Shown: piece by piece, positions 41,761 to 50,312 of the stretch
How the letters are laid out: the number at the start of each line of letters is the position of its first letter
Numbering within the stretch: the stretch's first letter is position 1
NCBI GenBank assembly: GCA_965205915.1
Contig: OZ242191.1
Coordinates: forward strand, 1,178,001-1,242,000
DNA length: 64,000 bases
Direction: 5' to 3'
DNA from: VXMO01 sp965205915
Lineage (GTDB): Bacteria; Chloroflexota; Dehalococcoidia; UBA6926
The notes under the pieces: model-generated
The model's input: only the letters and a program-made list of their open reading frames with translations
Databases searched by the model: none
What the model was told of the DNA's origin: nothing
Made by a program: the position numbers and the translations under genes

Positions 41761-42221
41761 CAGCGCAGCGTGACATTCGCGTTTGGGATTCTTCCGTCAT
41801 CATTGCCTATCTGGGGAACGAGATCGCATATCGAGATGTTCTCCTGGACCTGATTGAGCAGGGGGAACAAGGCGCCCTCACTATTGTCGTATCATCGCTC
41901 GCCACTGTAGAGGTGGCCTATATTGGCGGCCTCGACAGCGATGCAGCAGAAGGAATCATTAGAGACTTTTTCGCGAACAATTACATTGTTCCGGCTGCAA
42001 TCGACTACAACATTGCTGCCAATGCGCGTCGCCTCGTACGACAATATGGGAACAGCCTCGGTCTCCGCCCTTTAGACGCCACCCACCTGGCAACGGCTGT
42101 CACACTCAACATCCCTATAATCGAAACTATGGACACAGGCTTGCTTCGGTTGGATGGCCTGGAGGGCCAACCACCCCTCCGAGTGAGACAGCCGAGGATT
42201 GATGCATCCGAGATTCGGTGA
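41757..42221 (+). CDS. PIN-domain (VapC-like) toxin, intact
   Basis: The 154-residue protein has all four PIN acidic positions: IRVWDSSVIIAYLG, SLATVEVAYIGG, PLDATHLATAV and ETMDTGLLRLDGL. It is the intact counterpart of the frameshifted gene at 1540-2008. The ATGA overlap with the OB-like gene indicates coupled translation, the classic antitoxin-first order. Confidence 0.88.
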   Translation: MTAQRDIRVWDSSVIIAYLGNEIAYRDVLLDLIEQGEQGALTIVVSSLATVEVAYIGGLDSDAAEGIIRDFFANNYIVPAAIDYNIAANARRLVRQYGNSLGLRPLDATHLATAVTLNIPIIETMDTGLLRLDGLEGQPPLRVRQPRIDASEIR

Positions 42222-42339
42222 GGCGCGCAGGCGATAGCCTTTCTATCCACGCTTTCCAGTTCGCACCGCTTTACGCGCGGCGCGCCGTCCACGTACGATT
42301 TGCCCATACCTTTGTTTGAAGGCTAAGGGGGGATGACTC

Positions 42340-43116
42340 ATGACGATGCTGTTGGATGATGTTAAGCGTGAGGTGGCTATCGCGAATCGTGTTTTGCCGG
42401 ATATCGGGCTTGCGTCCGGGGTGCTTGGCTCGCTTGGCCACGTCAGCATGCGTGTGCCGGATGATCCGGAGAAGTTCGTCGTCAAGGGGCGCGGCTATGC
42501 GATCGACGCGCTTGCCCGCGTGGAGCCGGAGGGCATGGTCGTGTGTGATCTGGACGGGTTCAAGATCGGCGGCCCGGATGGCATCACACAGTGCTTTGAG
42601 GTCAAGATTCACTCCTGCATCTATAAGGCGCGGCCTGATGTGCAGTCCATCGTGCATGTCCACCCTCGCTACGCCATCGTCATGGGCATCCTCGGCGTCA
42701 CTCTTGTGCCGATGTGCCGTGAAGGTATGGAACTCGTCGAGCAGCCGGTGCCTGTGTTTCCCCACAGCAGGCTCATCCTCACAGAGGAGGATGGCGTTGG
42801 CGTGGCGGAGGCGCTTGGTGATGCGACGGTTCTCACCTTGCAAGGCCATGGCGCGGTGGCCGTCGGCACATCCACAGGTGGCGCTGTGATGAACATGGCG
42901 CATTTGGAGGAGCAGGCGCGCATGAACTGGTACGCCTATGCCGCCGCGGGGCCCGACCACGCTCGCATTACCGAAGCACAAATTGCGGAGAGCAATTCAC
43001 AGCCCCCGACTGCGGAGCTGCCGCACTTCAAGGAGCTTGTGAGCGGCACACGCGCGCAGGCGGCGGTGGGTGGCATCTGGAGGCATCTGGCGGCCAACGC
43101 ATCCGAGGGGCTGTAG
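42340..43116 (+). CDS. Class II aldolase/adducin family protein
   Basis: The 258-residue protein has class II aldolase features: LGHVSMRVP, FEVKIHSCIYKARPDVQSIVHVHP with the metal-binding His pair, and LQGHGAVAVGTSTGGAV with another metal His. Members cleave or epimerise sugar phosphates, or act as decarboxylase-like enzymes. The substrate is unknown. It is 24 bases before an SDR gene, so they probably form one pathway. Confidence 0.85.
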   Translation: MTMLLDDVKREVAIANRVLPDIGLASGVLGSLGHVSMRVPDDPEKFVVKGRGYAIDALARVEPEGMVVCDLDGFKIGGPDGITQCFEVKIHSCIYKARPDVQSIVHVHPRYAIVMGILGVTLVPMCREGMELVEQPVPVFPHSRLILTEEDGVGVAEALGDATVLTLQGHGAVAVGTSTGGAVMNMAHLEEQARMNWYAYAAAGPDHARITEAQIAESNSQPPTAELPHFKELVSGTRAQAAVGGIWRHLAANASEGL

Positions 43117-43140
43117 CCAAGAGCGGGGAGGCAACACGAT

Positions 43141-43917
43141 ATGGATCTGGGAATTGCCGGTAAGGTTGCGCTTGTCACGGGCGGCAGTCGTGGGCTTGGC
43201 AGGCAGGCAGCGCTGAGCCTCGCAGCAGAGGGCGCGAAAGTCGCTATCTGCGCTCGCACACAGGAAAACCTGGATGCTGTCCTGCCTGAACTGACAGCCG
43301 CGGGCGCTCCCTCAGCCGCCGCAATCGCCGCCGACATTACCGATCCGGCATCATTCGAACAGCTCCATGAGGCTATCGTTCACCAACTCGGCCCCATAGA
43401 CATCCTTGTGAACAACGCAGGCGCAAGCCGGCGCGGGGATGTCCTTGCTATCGGCGAAGAGGAATGGTCAGACCTGTGGGCGTTGAACGTCATGGCGCCC
43501 ATCCGTCTCAGCCGTCTGACTCTGCCCGGGATGCAGGAGAGGCAGTGGGGACGCATCGTCAACGTGTCTTCGATATGGGGGCGCGAGCATGGCGGCGGCG
43601 TTGCGTATATGACGACCAAGGCCGCCCTGATCGCCTTCACCAAGAGCACGGCGCTGAGCTACGCGAAGGACGGCATCCTGATCAACTCCGTCGCGCCCGG
43701 CTCCGTCGCGTTTCCGACAGGCAGCTGGGACCGCTTCCAGACACAGAACGAGCCGGAGGTCGTCAAGGATTTCATCGAGAACAACTTGCCGATGGGCCGA
43801 TTCGGCTGGCCGGAACCCGTCGGCGATCTCATCGCGTTCCTGTGCTCAGAACGCGCCGGGTTCCTGACCGGCACGACCATCAACATCGACGGCGGACAGT
43901 CAAAGAGCCTGATCTGA
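43141..43917 (+). CDS. Short-chain dehydrogenase/reductase
   Basis: The 258-residue protein has the SDR motifs TGGSRGLGRQ (cofactor), NNAGAS, SSIWGREHGGGVAYMTTKAAL with catalytic Ser-Tyr-Lys, and the PG motif VAPGSVAFPTG. The end FLTGTTINIDGGQS is typical. Substrate unknown; its likely partner is the class II aldolase upstream. Confidence 0.92.
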   Translation: MDLGIAGKVALVTGGSRGLGRQAALSLAAEGAKVAICARTQENLDAVLPELTAAGAPSAAAIAADITDPASFEQLHEAIVHQLGPIDILVNNAGASRRGDVLAIGEEEWSDLWALNVMAPIRLSRLTLPGMQERQWGRIVNVSSIWGREHGGGVAYMTTKAALIAFTKSTALSYAKDGILINSVAPGSVAFPTGSWDRFQTQNEPEVVKDFIENNLPMGRFGWPEPVGDLIAFLCSERAGFLTGTTINIDGGQSKSLI

Positions 43918-43965
43918 GAACCCTCTGCCGGGGCTTTCGCGGGGGTTTGCGCTGATTAGGGTATA

Positions 43966-43984
43966 CTGTTCTTGAGCAGTTTTT
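43966..43984 (+). terminator. Possible small Rho-independent terminator
   Basis: CTGTT and AGCAG form a five-base stem around a CTTG loop, followed by five Ts, after the SDR gene. The stem is short, so it is a weak candidate. Confidence 0.35.
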
Positions 43985-44028
43985 CGAAACGATTCCAATG
44001 AACTGTTCCTATATTGAGGAGGTGCCCT

Positions 44029-44730
44029 ACGGCCCCTGAAAAAACACGCCCACTCGCGTCGGCTGACGAGTTCCGCCCTTGGCGCGAGGGCAGCGAGCGC
44101 ATCGCTATCTTCATTGACGGCAGCAACCTATATCACGCCCTAGAAGAATCCTGTAGCCGCACCGACCTGGATTTCGCGGCCTTCATCCAGTGGATCGCAG
44201 GCGAACGTCCGCTCTTTCGGACGTACTACTACAACATCATCCAGGATGAAAAACGGCGGCCTACGGAGTTCCAGCAGCAACAGCGATTCTTGCAAGCTCT
44301 GCATCTGATCCCTTACGTTGAGACGCGCTTCGGGACGACACGGATACGTGACGGACAGGTCGTCGAAAAGGGCGTGGATATCATGCTCGCCACGGACCTG
44401 CTGTATTACGCGTGGCAGGACTACTACGACATGGCCGTGCTGGTGTCCGGAGACGGAGACTTCGCGTACGCCATCCAGACGCTCAAGAACCTGGGCAAGT
44501 ACGTGCAAGTCGTGACGTTTGAGTCCAATCAGTCGCCCGATCTGTGGCAGAAGGCGGACTTGCGCACACTTCTGACGCCGGAATTGTTGACGCAGGAAGA
44601 CCTATGGGTGAACAAGGAGCCGGTGAGGAAGCGGCGTCGTCGTCCGACGAGCGGTACGACGCGGCGACCAACGCGGAATCCGGAAGAGTCAACGTCAAAC
44701 GGCCGGGCTGAGCCGGTCGCGGCGCAGTAG
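44029..44730 (+). CDS. NYN-domain (LabA/DUF88) ribonuclease-like protein
   Basis: The protein has a NYN/PIN-like fold: IAIFIDGSNLYHALEE, VEKGVDIMLATDLLYYAWQDYYDMAVLVSGDGDFAYAIQTLKNLGKYVQVVTFES, with conserved acidic residues. The C-terminus is basic and disordered. No ATG, GTG or TTG sits at a normal distance from the strong AGGAGG at 44017-44022; the codon there is ACG (44029). Otherwise TTG 44014 would start it inside the ribosome-binding site. RNA cleavage or binding is the likely role. Confidence 0.78.
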   Translation, partial: TAPEKTRPLASADEFRPWREGSERIAIFIDGSNLYHALEESCSRTDLDFAAFIQWIAGERPLFRTYYYNIIQDEKRRPTEFQQQQRFLQALHLIPYVETRFGTTRIRDGQVVEKGVDIMLATDLLYYAWQDYYDMAVLVSGDGDFAYAIQTLKNLGKYVQVVTFESNQSPDLWQKADLRTLLTPELLTQEDLWVNKEPVRKRRRRPTSGTTRRPTRNPEESTSNGRAEPVAAQ

Positions 44731-44811
44731 CCCGGGTTCGCTCTCACTCGTTCTCAGTGGCGGCGTTGCGCGCCGTATGGATTCCCACTTTCGCCGGAAG
44801 GACGGGCGCGT

Positions 44812-46866
44812 TCACTGGGTGACGTGACGCCGGTTGATCAGGTCGCCCTGGTTGCCGGATCCTACGTCCTTTCGAGCGGCCTCTCTCCACGGCTTGAGAG
44901 TAGTGGCGGTGTCCAGCAACGGGAAATCCTCTCCCGGGTGGAAGACCGCGACGCCGTCCATTGTGCCGACCCACAGGTTTCCATGGCGATCAATCAGTAG
45001 TTCCCTGATTGTGTTATGGGGTAGCGGCGTTGATTCCGCCGTATAGACCATCCAGAGTTCGTCGTTGAGAAGGCCATTGAGGCCTCCGTCCGTGCCGACC
45101 CAATAGCGGCCGGTCGCCTGATCCTCTGTGAGGGCGCGAACGTTATCGTTCGAAAGGCCGCCATTGGTCCGGTTGAGCTTCGTCCAGCGCTGACCGTCAT
45201 AGATAGCGACGCCGTCACCGATCGTGCCGAACCACATGCGTCCCTGGCTGTCCTCTCGGGATGCGAGGACGAGGTCGGTGCGGATATCGGCGTTGTTGGT
45301 ACGGAGGCTGTTCCAAATGCCGTTGTCGAAGATGTTGATGCCCTGCCAGTGTGTGAGCCAAACCCGGCCCATAGAGTCCTCCGTGACGACGCTGATGATG
45401 TTGGTGTTGAGACCGTCGCCGCGGTTATAGAGCGTCCATTCGCCGTCCTCGAGCACCGCCGCGCCGAGGCCGGTGGCGTACCAGACACGATCCTGGCTGT
45501 CGTAATAGACGTTGAAGAGGGAGTTGCTGGGTAGGCGTTGCTCGCCATCGACATCGCCGAACCGGTCATAGGTTATCCATTCGCCATGGTTATAGACGGA
45601 GCCGCCTTTCAGAGTGGAAATCCAGATGCGTCCCTGTTTGTCTTCCGCGAGGCCGTTGACGTAGCGATAGGTGAGGTCGCTGTTATCCGGGATGAATGTC
45701 TCCCATGCGCGCCCGTCAAACTTGCTGAGGCCGCGAGATGTTCCGACCCAGATATTCCCCTGGCTGTCTTCAAGCAGGCCGTAGACGTCATTGGCGGCAA
45801 GCCCGGTCTCCGTCGGGAACAAGTATGTGTAGGTCTCGTCCGCCGTGTCGTACATGGTCACGGCGCCACCGTATGTGACGATCCAGAGCGTTCCTTCGTC
45901 ATCGACATGGAGGTCTTCAATGAAATGGTGTGACAGTTTGCGAATCTGAACTTTCATGGGGTCGGAGAAGGACGTGCCATCGAAGTTGACGAGGCCCGCC
46001 TCAGTACCGATCCAAAGGCGTTCGGGCTCATTGAGGGAGTCCTGATCCGGCGGTTGAATCGCAAGGGCGGTCACAAAGTTTGAGGGCATACCTTGCTTCA
46101 CGGTGTACGGCTCCTCGCGCCACTCACCATCGGCCTGCACGACGTTCATGCCGCCGCCATATGAGCCGATGTAGAGATCACCCTTTGAATCTTCAAGGAA
46201 GACGCGGACTTCGTCTGCTGCCAAGGGGCTGTTGTCCTTCGTGAAGATGGTGCGGCTGCCGTCAGAGTTAAAGACGACGACGCCGCTCTTTGAGCCGACC
46301 CAAACACGTCCGGAACTGTCCTCATAGAACGTCCAGATACGGTCATCGGGGAGGCCGTGATCGGTTCGATAGGTCGTCCATTCGCCGTCCACGACGAGCC
46401 GGATGCCCTCGCCCCACGTGCCGACCCATATCCGATCCTGGCTGTCAACGTAAAGGGCCGAGATGAAAACATCGTCCAGACCGAGGTCGCCGTTCTCATC
46501 AAGGCGCGACCATTGGCCGTTATCCAGCACGGCGATCCCCTCTTCCGTGCCAACCCAAACGGAGCCGTGCGGGTGATAGATAAAGGACGTTGTGCGGGCG
46601 GTGATGGAGCTATTATCGGCGTTGTATGTGATAAGAGCGCCATCGTCATACATAGATGCGCCGTTGTCGAAGGCGGCGAACCACATGCGCCCGTGGATGT
46701 CCTCATAAACTTCAGTCAGGTGCCAGCTGGCCATGCTGGTGTTTTCAACGTTGTAGACGGTCCATAGACTGCGATTGGCATTAGTTTGATCACTCGTGCC
46801 GCCGGCCACGCCGACGAGTACAAGCATCGTCAGGCAGGCCAATGTCATGCCGCGTAGAGCGTTCAC
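44812..46866 (-). CDS. Secreted two-component-regulator-propeller protein
   Basis: The 684-residue protein starts with a signal peptide (MNALRGMTLACLTMLVLVGVAGG). It then consists of many repeats of about 40 residues with W-x-x-Y/D, DS-x-GR-x-W-x-GT motifs (EDSSGRVWVGSKSGV, EDSQGNIWVGTSRGLSKFDG, DRHGNLWVGTMDGVAVF). These are Reg_prop blades of beta-propellers like those in hybrid sensor kinases, but there is no kinase or membrane domain. It may be a secreted binding protein. It is divergent from the MaoC gene. Confidence 0.85.
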   Translation of the reverse strand: MNALRGMTLACLTMLVLVGVAGGTSDQTNANRSLWTVYNVENTSMASWHLTEVYEDIHGRMWFAAFDNGASMYDDGALITYNADNSSITARTTSFIYHPHGSVWVGTEEGIAVLDNGQWSRLDENGDLGLDDVFISALYVDSQDRIWVGTWGEGIRLVVDGEWTTYRTDHGLPDDRIWTFYEDSSGRVWVGSKSGVVVFNSDGSRTIFTKDNSPLAADEVRVFLEDSKGDLYIGSYGGGMNVVQADGEWREEPYTVKQGMPSNFVTALAIQPPDQDSLNEPERLWIGTEAGLVNFDGTSFSDPMKVQIRKLSHHFIEDLHVDDEGTLWIVTYGGAVTMYDTADETYTYLFPTETGLAANDVYGLLEDSQGNIWVGTSRGLSKFDGRAWETFIPDNSDLTYRYVNGLAEDKQGRIWISTLKGGSVYNHGEWITYDRFGDVDGEQRLPSNSLFNVYYDSQDRVWYATGLGAAVLEDGEWTLYNRGDGLNTNIISVVTEDSMGRVWLTHWQGINIFDNGIWNSLRTNNADIRTDLVLASREDSQGRMWFGTIGDGVAIYDGQRWTKLNRTNGGLSNDNVRALTEDQATGRYWVGTDGGLNGLLNDELWMVYTAESTPLPHNTIRELLIDRHGNLWVGTMDGVAVFHPGEDFPLLDTATTLKPWREAARKDVGSGNQGDLINRRHVTQ

Positions 46867-47104
46867 ACCCGTACTCCTCCGGACCGACTGCGGGGCGCTT
46901 TCCCGTGCGATTCACGATGCCCTGTCGCTGCGCCGGCCAGACTAACAACACAGTGTAACGCGGAATGCTGCGAGCGGCACATACAGATACGAAAATGACG
47001 GGGGCGGGGCGCGCATGGTACGATACGATTCGCTCGAATATGCCAAGGGCGGCATGAACCAAGGGTGGGGAAGCTTGGGTCGCCTTGCGCAAAGGGGGTA
47101 GCAA

Positions 47105-47533
47105 TTGGCGGATGAGGTTTTGGGCGTGTCCGTGGGACGCGTCGTGACGTTCACCAAGCAGATCACGGCGCGCGACGTTGAACTCTTTGCGGAGGCGTCC
47201 GGAGACGATCAGCCACTTCATCTTGATGACGCCACCGCGCAGCGATCTCGCTTTGGCCGGCGTGTGGCGCATGGGATTCTGACAGCGGGTGTTATTTCCG
47301 CCGCTATTGGAACGAAGCTCGTGCCGAACGGCATCGCCATCTACCTTGGACAGACTCTCCAGTTTCAACGGCCCGTGATGCTGGACGACACGATTACCGC
47401 CACACTTGAGGTAACCGCGTTGGACGTCGAGCGGCGCAGGGCTACTATTTCAACAACGTGCGCAAATCAGAATCAGGAGACAATTCTAACGGGCGAGGCG
47501 CAGGTGCTCCTCGACTCGTTGCGTGACGAATAA
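47105..47533 (+). CDS. MaoC-like dehydratase/hydratase
   Basis: The 142-residue single hot-dog protein has FAEASGDDQPLHLDDATAQRSRFGRRVAHGILTAGVISAAIG, the R-hydratase motif with catalytic Asp and His. It would hydrate or dehydrate an enoyl-CoA. It starts at a TTG after a G-rich ribosome-binding site. It begins the CoA-metabolism cluster; it could act as (R)-3-hydroxyacyl-CoA dehydratase. Confidence 0.87.
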   Translation: MADEVLGVSVGRVVTFTKQITARDVELFAEASGDDQPLHLDDATAQRSRFGRRVAHGILTAGVISAAIGTKLVPNGIAIYLGQTLQFQRPVMLDDTITATLEVTALDVERRRATISTTCANQNQETILTGEAQVLLDSLRDE

Positions 47534-47604
47534 GAAGAGAGCCGAATGTCGGGGCGCAAGCGCCGCGGCGTGGCTATCGATTCGGTTCCAGGAGGCCTTT
47601 GCAG

Positions 47605-48636
47605 ATGTTTGTTCTTGACCAGGGCAATCGAATCGTCGTTCCGCGGACGGAGATGACGTATCCCGGCCACAACATGCGGATGCATGAGAACGCGTCGAAC
47701 GCGGCCGTGGATCATGTGATGGCCGACCTCGAAGACGCCTGCCCCTACGAGTTCAAGGGCGAGCAGTCCCGCAATACCATCACGGAAGCGTTCAATACGC
47801 TCGACTACGGCAATAAGGTCGTCACGTTCCGCCCCAACAATATTCATTCACGATTTTTCCTGGGCGATATCGAGACGATCATGCGCGGCGCGGTGGACAA
47901 GTTCCACGGCATCATCCTGCCGAAGGTGACGGGGCCGGAGGACGTGATTTACGTCTCACGCCTGCTCGACGCGCTCGAGCTTGAGGCGGGATGGACGACG
48001 AAGGTCAGCATCGAGATCCTCATTGAGACGCCTGAGGCGATGGTGAACGTCAGCCAAATCGCGACGGCATCGTCGCGGATGGCGGGGTTGATCTTCGGGA
48101 TTGCTGATTTCGCGGCAGTCATGGGGGTCGTGGATGTGGTGGAGGACCAGAACAAGAACTTCCACTACGCCAAGCAGCACATGGCTATCGCCGCAAAGGC
48201 GGCGGGCCTGCACGCCATCGACAACGTGTTCTTCACGCTCGTAAGGCGCGATACATCCGAAGAGGACACCGCGAAAATCAATGAGGCGCTGCTGCTGAAG
48301 AACGTGGAGGCGGCGAACCTGGGCATGGACGGCACGTGGATCATCCACCCACAGCAGGCCCCGATGGCCAACATGGCCTTTACGCCGAGCGATTCCCTTA
48401 CGGAATACGCAAGACGACTGATCGACAACTACCACGAGCGGGGCGGCGGGGCGTTTGTCTTTGAGGAGACGGGCGAGTTCGTCGATGAGGCGACAGCCAA
48501 GGGCTACCTGGTGCTGTTGGCCAAGGCGGCGCAGGCGGGCAAGGTTGAGGCCGATTGGCTTTCGGCGCACGCTGCGCGCCATGCGGAGATCACCGGCTAC
48601 GACGTGTTGCGGCAAGCAGGCCGACACGTCGCCTAG
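47605..48636 (+). CDS. HpcH/HpaI-CitE-like CoA lyase (malyl/citramalyl-CoA lyase type)
   Basis: The 343-residue protein from ATG 47605 has the CitE/Mcl fold: NMRMHENASNAAVDHVMADLEDACPYEFKGEQSR, VTFRPNN, GIILPKVTGPEDV, IEILIETPEAMVN (metal Glu), and GLIFGIADFAAVMGV (metal Asp). It would cleave or form a malyl-CoA-type C-C bond. AGGAGG lies before the ATG. The next genes encode an acyl-CoA dehydrogenase and a MaoC, the set used for mesaconyl-/malyl-CoA or itaconate chemistry. Confidence 0.86.
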   Translation: MFVLDQGNRIVVPRTEMTYPGHNMRMHENASNAAVDHVMADLEDACPYEFKGEQSRNTITEAFNTLDYGNKVVTFRPNNIHSRFFLGDIETIMRGAVDKFHGIILPKVTGPEDVIYVSRLLDALELEAGWTTKVSIEILIETPEAMVNVSQIATASSRMAGLIFGIADFAAVMGVVDVVEDQNKNFHYAKQHMAIAAKAAGLHAIDNVFFTLVRRDTSEEDTAKINEALLLKNVEAANLGMDGTWIIHPQQAPMANMAFTPSDSLTEYARRLIDNYHERGGGAFVFEETGEFVDEATAKGYLVLLAKAAQAGKVEADWLSAHAARHAEITGYDVLRQAGRHVA

Positions 48637-48659
48637 GGAGACCGGCGTCCTGCATCGCT

Positions 48660-49820
48660 ATGCCTGATCCCGTTATCGAACCGCAGGACGCCATCGCGGC
48701 GGAGGTACGCCGCTGGGTGGACCGCGAGGTCATGCCCGTCGTCGATGAGCTGGAGCACAACAACACCTTCCCTGACCAGCTCGTGCAAGGGATGCGCGAA
48801 CTCGGGCTGTTCGAGCTCATGGTGCCGCAGGAACACGGCGGCATCGGCGCGACGTATGTCAGTTATTCCGGTGTGGTTGAGGAACTTGCGCGGGGGTGGA
48901 TGAGCCTCGGCGGTATTCTCAACACGCACGTCATCATCACGCACCTGGTCGCCACATTCGGCACGGATGATCAGAAGAAGCGATACATGCCGCAGCTGGC
49001 GACGGCAGAGCGGCGGGGGGCGCTGACGATCACCGAACCCAATGCCGGATCCGATGTGCAGGCAATCCAGAGCGTGGCCGTCCGCGACGGCGACGACTAC
49101 GTCGTGAACGGGTCAAAGCTGTTTGTGAGCAACGGACGGCGCGGCGGCCTTTTCGCGATGGCGGTCAAGACCGATCCACGTGCTGATCCACGTTATCGCG
49201 GTATCTCCTGCCTCCTTGTGCAGCCGGACTATCCCGGGTTTGTGGTAACACGAGACATCGAGAAGCTCGGCTACAAGGGAATCGAAGCGTCCGAGCTATC
49301 GATGGATGATCTGCGCGTGCCGGCGGACAATCTGCTCGGCGGCGAGGAGGGACAGGGGTTCTTCCAGATACTGAGCGGCGTCGAGGTTGGTCGTGTCAAC
49401 ACGGCAGCGCGGGCTGTCGGCGTGGCACGGGCGGCATTCGAGGCCGCAGTCACCTATGCCCAGCAGCGACAGGCCTTTGGCAAGCCCATCGGCGAGCACC
49501 AGGCCATTCAGCTCAAGCTGGCGGATATGTATACGAATATCACGGCGGCGCGCCTCCTTGCGCGGTGGGCCGCGGGGGTTAAGGACCAGGGCGGCCGCGC
49601 CGATACGGAGGTCGGTATGGCCAAGCTGTTCGCGACGGAAGTCGCGACGGAGGCGACGCTGGAGTCCATGCGCATCCACGGCGGGATAGGCTATACAAAG
49701 GAACTGCCGGTGGAGCGGTACTTCCGCGATGCGCCCGGCATGATGATCTATGAAGGCACCAACGAGATTCAACGTACAATCATTGCGCGCAGCGTATTGC
49801 AACGCTACTCGGTGAACTAA
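48660..49820 (+). CDS. Acyl-CoA dehydrogenase
   Basis: The 386-residue flavoprotein has ELGLFELMVPQEHGGIGATYVSYSGV, ALTITEPNAGSDVQAI, VGVARAAFEAAVTYAQQRQAFGKPIGEHQAIQLKLADM, GGIGYTKELPVERYFRDA, and the catalytic Glu in YEGTNEIQRTIIARS. The start was set at ATG 48660 (MPDPVIEPQDAIA), 23 bases after the lyase gene. Its size is ordinary. In the cluster it may oxidise methylsuccinyl-CoA or a branched acyl-CoA. Confidence 0.93.
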   Translation: MPDPVIEPQDAIAAEVRRWVDREVMPVVDELEHNNTFPDQLVQGMRELGLFELMVPQEHGGIGATYVSYSGVVEELARGWMSLGGILNTHVIITHLVATFGTDDQKKRYMPQLATAERRGALTITEPNAGSDVQAIQSVAVRDGDDYVVNGSKLFVSNGRRGGLFAMAVKTDPRADPRYRGISCLLVQPDYPGFVVTRDIEKLGYKGIEASELSMDDLRVPADNLLGGEEGQGFFQILSGVEVGRVNTAARAVGVARAAFEAAVTYAQQRQAFGKPIGEHQAIQLKLADMYTNITAARLLARWAAGVKDQGGRADTEVGMAKLFATEVATEATLESMRIHGGIGYTKELPVERYFRDAPGMMIYEGTNEIQRTIIARSVLQRYSVN

Positions 49821-49837
49821 GAGCGGGAGAAGGCCTG

Positions 49838-50302
49838 ATGCAATTCGGACGATACCTCGAGGAGTTTGAAGAGGGGGCGGTGTACAAGCACTGGCCCGGC
49901 AGGACAATCACGCAGGCGGACAATATCGCGTTCTGCATGTTGACGATGAATCACCATCCACTGCACATCGATGAGGAGTTCGGGCGGAACAGCCAGTTCG
50001 GACAGAATGTCGTCGTCGGGAACCTCGTTGTGGATATTGCGTTTGGGTTGAGCGTGCCGGACGTTTCAGGGCGCGCCATCGCCAACCTCGGCCTTGATGA
50101 GATACGGTTCCACAAGCCGACATTCCATGGGGATACCATCTATGCAGAGACCGAAGTGCTCTCCGTGCGGCCCAGCGAAACGCGACCGGATCGGGGTGTC
50201 GTGACCGTTGAGACCCGCGCGACCAATCAGCGTAAGGAAATGGTGATGACGTTCAAGCGGAGCGTGCTCATTCCGCGAAAGCCGGAGGATAGCGAAGGCT
50301 AG
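49838..50302 (+). CDS. MaoC-family hydratase, mesaconyl-/itaconyl-CoA hydratase type
   Basis: The 154-residue protein starts MQFGRYLEEFEEGAVYKHWPGRTITQADNIAFCMLTMNHHPLHIDEEFG. The H-W-P-G-R-T-I-T pattern and N-x-x-P-L-H-x-D are seen in hydratases found next to CitE-like lyases. It has GRAIANLGLDEIRFHKPTFHGDTIYAETEV. It is the second MaoC here and differs from the first. Substrate inferred, not shown. Confidence 0.84.
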   Translation: MQFGRYLEEFEEGAVYKHWPGRTITQADNIAFCMLTMNHHPLHIDEEFGRNSQFGQNVVVGNLVVDIAFGLSVPDVSGRAIANLGLDEIRFHKPTFHGDTIYAETEVLSVRPSETRPDRGVVTVETRATNQRKEMVMTFKRSVLIPRKPEDSEG

Positions 50303-50312
50303 GGGCGTAATT

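Noticed and set aside
43985..44010. GAACTGTTC as another SOS box before the NYN gene
   Set aside because: The half-sites are one base apart instead of four, so it does not fit GAAC-N4-GTTC.
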